Positions 32,773 through 33,469 of a stretch of DNA of 33,469 nucleotides are shown here, one piece after another. Source of the DNA: Desulforudis sp. (GTDB taxonomy: Bacteria; Bacillota; Desulfotomaculia; Desulfotomaculales; Desulforudaceae); contig QZIR01000070.1 of assembly GCA_003604975.1 (NCBI GenBank), positions 1-33,469 on the forward strand, read 5' to 3'. Position numbers and translations under genes: made by a program. The notes under the pieces were generated by a model. The model ran no database searches and was not told the origin of the DNA. It was given only the letters and a program-made list of their open reading frames with translations. Numbering within the stretch: position 1 is the first letter of the stretch; the number at the start of each line of letters is the position of its first letter.

Positions 32773-32810
32773 TAGTGTTGCTTAGAGCGTAGTGTTTCAG
32801 GTTTAGACGT

Positions 32811-32886
32811 GCCGACGTAGCTCAATTGGCAGAGCAGCTGATTTGTAATCAGCAGGTTGCGGGTTCGAGTCCCATCGTCGGCTCCA
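32811..32886 (+). tRNA. tRNA-Thr (anticodon TGT)
   Basis: A 76-base cloverleaf with acceptor GCCGACG/CGTCGGC, anticodon stem CTGAT/ATCAG around TTTGTAA, T-loop TTCGAGT and encoded CCA. The anticodon TGT reads ACN threonine codons. Confidence 0.95.
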
Positions 32887-32918
32887 CTATAAGATAAAAT
32901 CTGCCATCAATATAGTTC

Positions 32919-32948
32919 TTGCTTTCGAGTATCCAAGTGTGATACAAT
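32919..32948 (+). promoter_or_regulatory. predicted promoter of the tRNA-fMet gene group
   Basis: TTGCTT at 32919-32924 and TACAAT at 32943-32948, spacer 18, 15 bases before the initiator tRNA. Confidence 0.55.
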
Positions 32949-32963
32949 ACTCCTGTTGACTAA

Positions 32964-33039
<76 letters not shown>

Positions 33040-33055
33040 ATATGAACTTTCCCAG

Positions 33056-33131
33056 GCCCATATAGCTCAGTCGGCAGAGCGTATCCTTGGTAAGGATAAG
33101 GTCGGCGGTTCGATCCCGCCTATGGGCTCCA
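33056..33131 (+). tRNA. tRNA-Thr (anticodon GGT)
   Basis: A 76-base cloverleaf with acceptor GCCCATA/TATGGGC, anticodon stem TATCC/GGATA around TTGGTAA, T-loop TTCGATC and encoded CCA. Anticodon GGT reads ACC and ACU. Confidence 0.95.
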
Positions 33132-33139
33132 TTATATGC

Positions 33140-33215
33140 GGCGGTGTAGCTCAGATGGTAGAGCAAGCGGTTCATACCCGCTGCGTCGGGGGTTCAAGTC
33201 CCTCCACCGCTACCA
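33140..33215 (+). tRNA. elongator tRNA-Met (anticodon CAT)
   Basis: A 76-base cloverleaf with acceptor GGCGGTG/CACCGCT (G-T end pair), anticodon stem AGCGG/CCGCT around TTCATAC, and encoded CCA after discriminator A. It lacks the initiator's C1-A72 and GGG stem. A lysidine-modified tRNA-Ile2 would also have CAT, but the body looks like elongator Met. Confidence 0.88.
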
Positions 33216-33225
33216 TGGCAACCAG

Positions 33226-33248
33226 ACCGGTCAAGTGACCGGTTTTTT
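33226..33248 (+). terminator. intrinsic terminator of the tRNA cluster
   Basis: ACCGGTCA at 33226-33233 pairs with TGACCGGT at 33236-33243, followed by TTTTTT. It ends the tRNA transcript before tuf. Confidence 0.85.
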
Positions 33249-33372
33249 GTGTTCCCGCCATTTTTTATACAGCCAGCAGGAAAATACCCGACTCGTCGCG
33301 AATAAACACCTTGGTTTTCTGGAAAAAGTAAATTATAGCCAATTTATGGGCGCTAAGGAGGACTTTTGATCC

Positions 33373-33469
33373 ATGGCCAAGCAGAAATTTGTGCGTACCA
33401 AACCCCACGTGAACATCGGGACGATCGGACACGTGGACCACGGCAAGACCACGCTCACCGCGGCAATCA
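33373..33469 (+). CDS. tuf: elongation factor Tu (5' end, cut by window edge)
   Basis: The frame from ATG 33373 gives [20 protein letters not shown], then [11 protein letters not shown]. It contains the GHVDHGKT P-loop of EF-Tu, which delivers aminoacyl-tRNA to the ribosome. AAGGAGGACT lies about 9 bases upstream. Only the first 32 codons are inside the window. A tRNA cluster directly before tuf is a common arrangement in Firmicutes. Confidence 0.95.
   Translation, partial: MAKQKFVRTKPHVNIGTIGHVDHGKTTLTAAI

Noticed and set aside
33136-33369. 77-codon open frame over the last tRNA and the tuf leader
   Set aside because: It reads through a tRNA gene and a terminator and cannot be a real gene.

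Overview
The window reads as a chromosomal segment of a Gram-positive anaerobe of the class Clostridia, most likely a GC-rich Peptococcaceae or Desulfotomaculales-type organism. The main evidence is gene order: ctsR-mcsA-mcsB-clpC-radA-disA-carD-PIN/TRAM-ispDF-cysE-cysS-thyX-rlmB-NYN-sigH-tRNAs-tuf is the classic Firmicutes neighbourhood. Strong Shine-Dalgarno sequences and roughly ten TTG starts fit this. The species is inference.

Positions 1-5300 are an accessory region: a small zinc-ribbon protein, remnants of at least two insertion sequences (IS1380-like at 741-1271, IS4-like at 4752-5090, perhaps a third at the left edge), and a manganese (yybP-ykoY) riboswitch with an intrinsic terminator. 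The riboswitch precedes a P2-type cation ATPase that is visibly AT-richer than the core genes and carries two small repeats in frame. Together they look like a Mn2+ export module.

Positions 5300-14100 hold a secreted 3D-domain protein, a ferritin-like diiron protein, small membrane and coiled-coil proteins of unknown role, and the RNA-binding protein Tex. They also hold the divergent ablB / kamA pair, predicted to make the osmolyte N-epsilon-acetyl-beta-lysine, and a minus-strand operon of a small membrane protein, a UPF0145/YbjQ protein and an N-formylglutamate amidohydrolase-like protein.

Positions 14190-30260 are the conserved core. The clp stress operon starts behind a recognisable CtsR box. 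DNA repair and c-di-AMP genes (radA, disA), carD, and the PIN/TRAM protein follow. Then come a fused ispDF for isoprenoid synthesis, cysE-cysS for cysteine supply and charging, thyX, an apparently truncated YgjP-like gene, rlmB, a YacP-type NYN nuclease and sigH. Hairpin elements with GGGTCAGACTTAA ends flank thyX, and one of them supplies the stop codon of cysS.

Positions 30300-33469 hold a minus-strand FkbM methyltransferase, an SDR with an unusual C-terminal extension of about 170 residues, four tRNA genes (Thr-TGT, initiator Met, Thr-GGT, elongator Met), and the start of tuf, cut by the window edge. No CRISPR array, prophage, rRNA or clearly new multi-gene defence system was seen.
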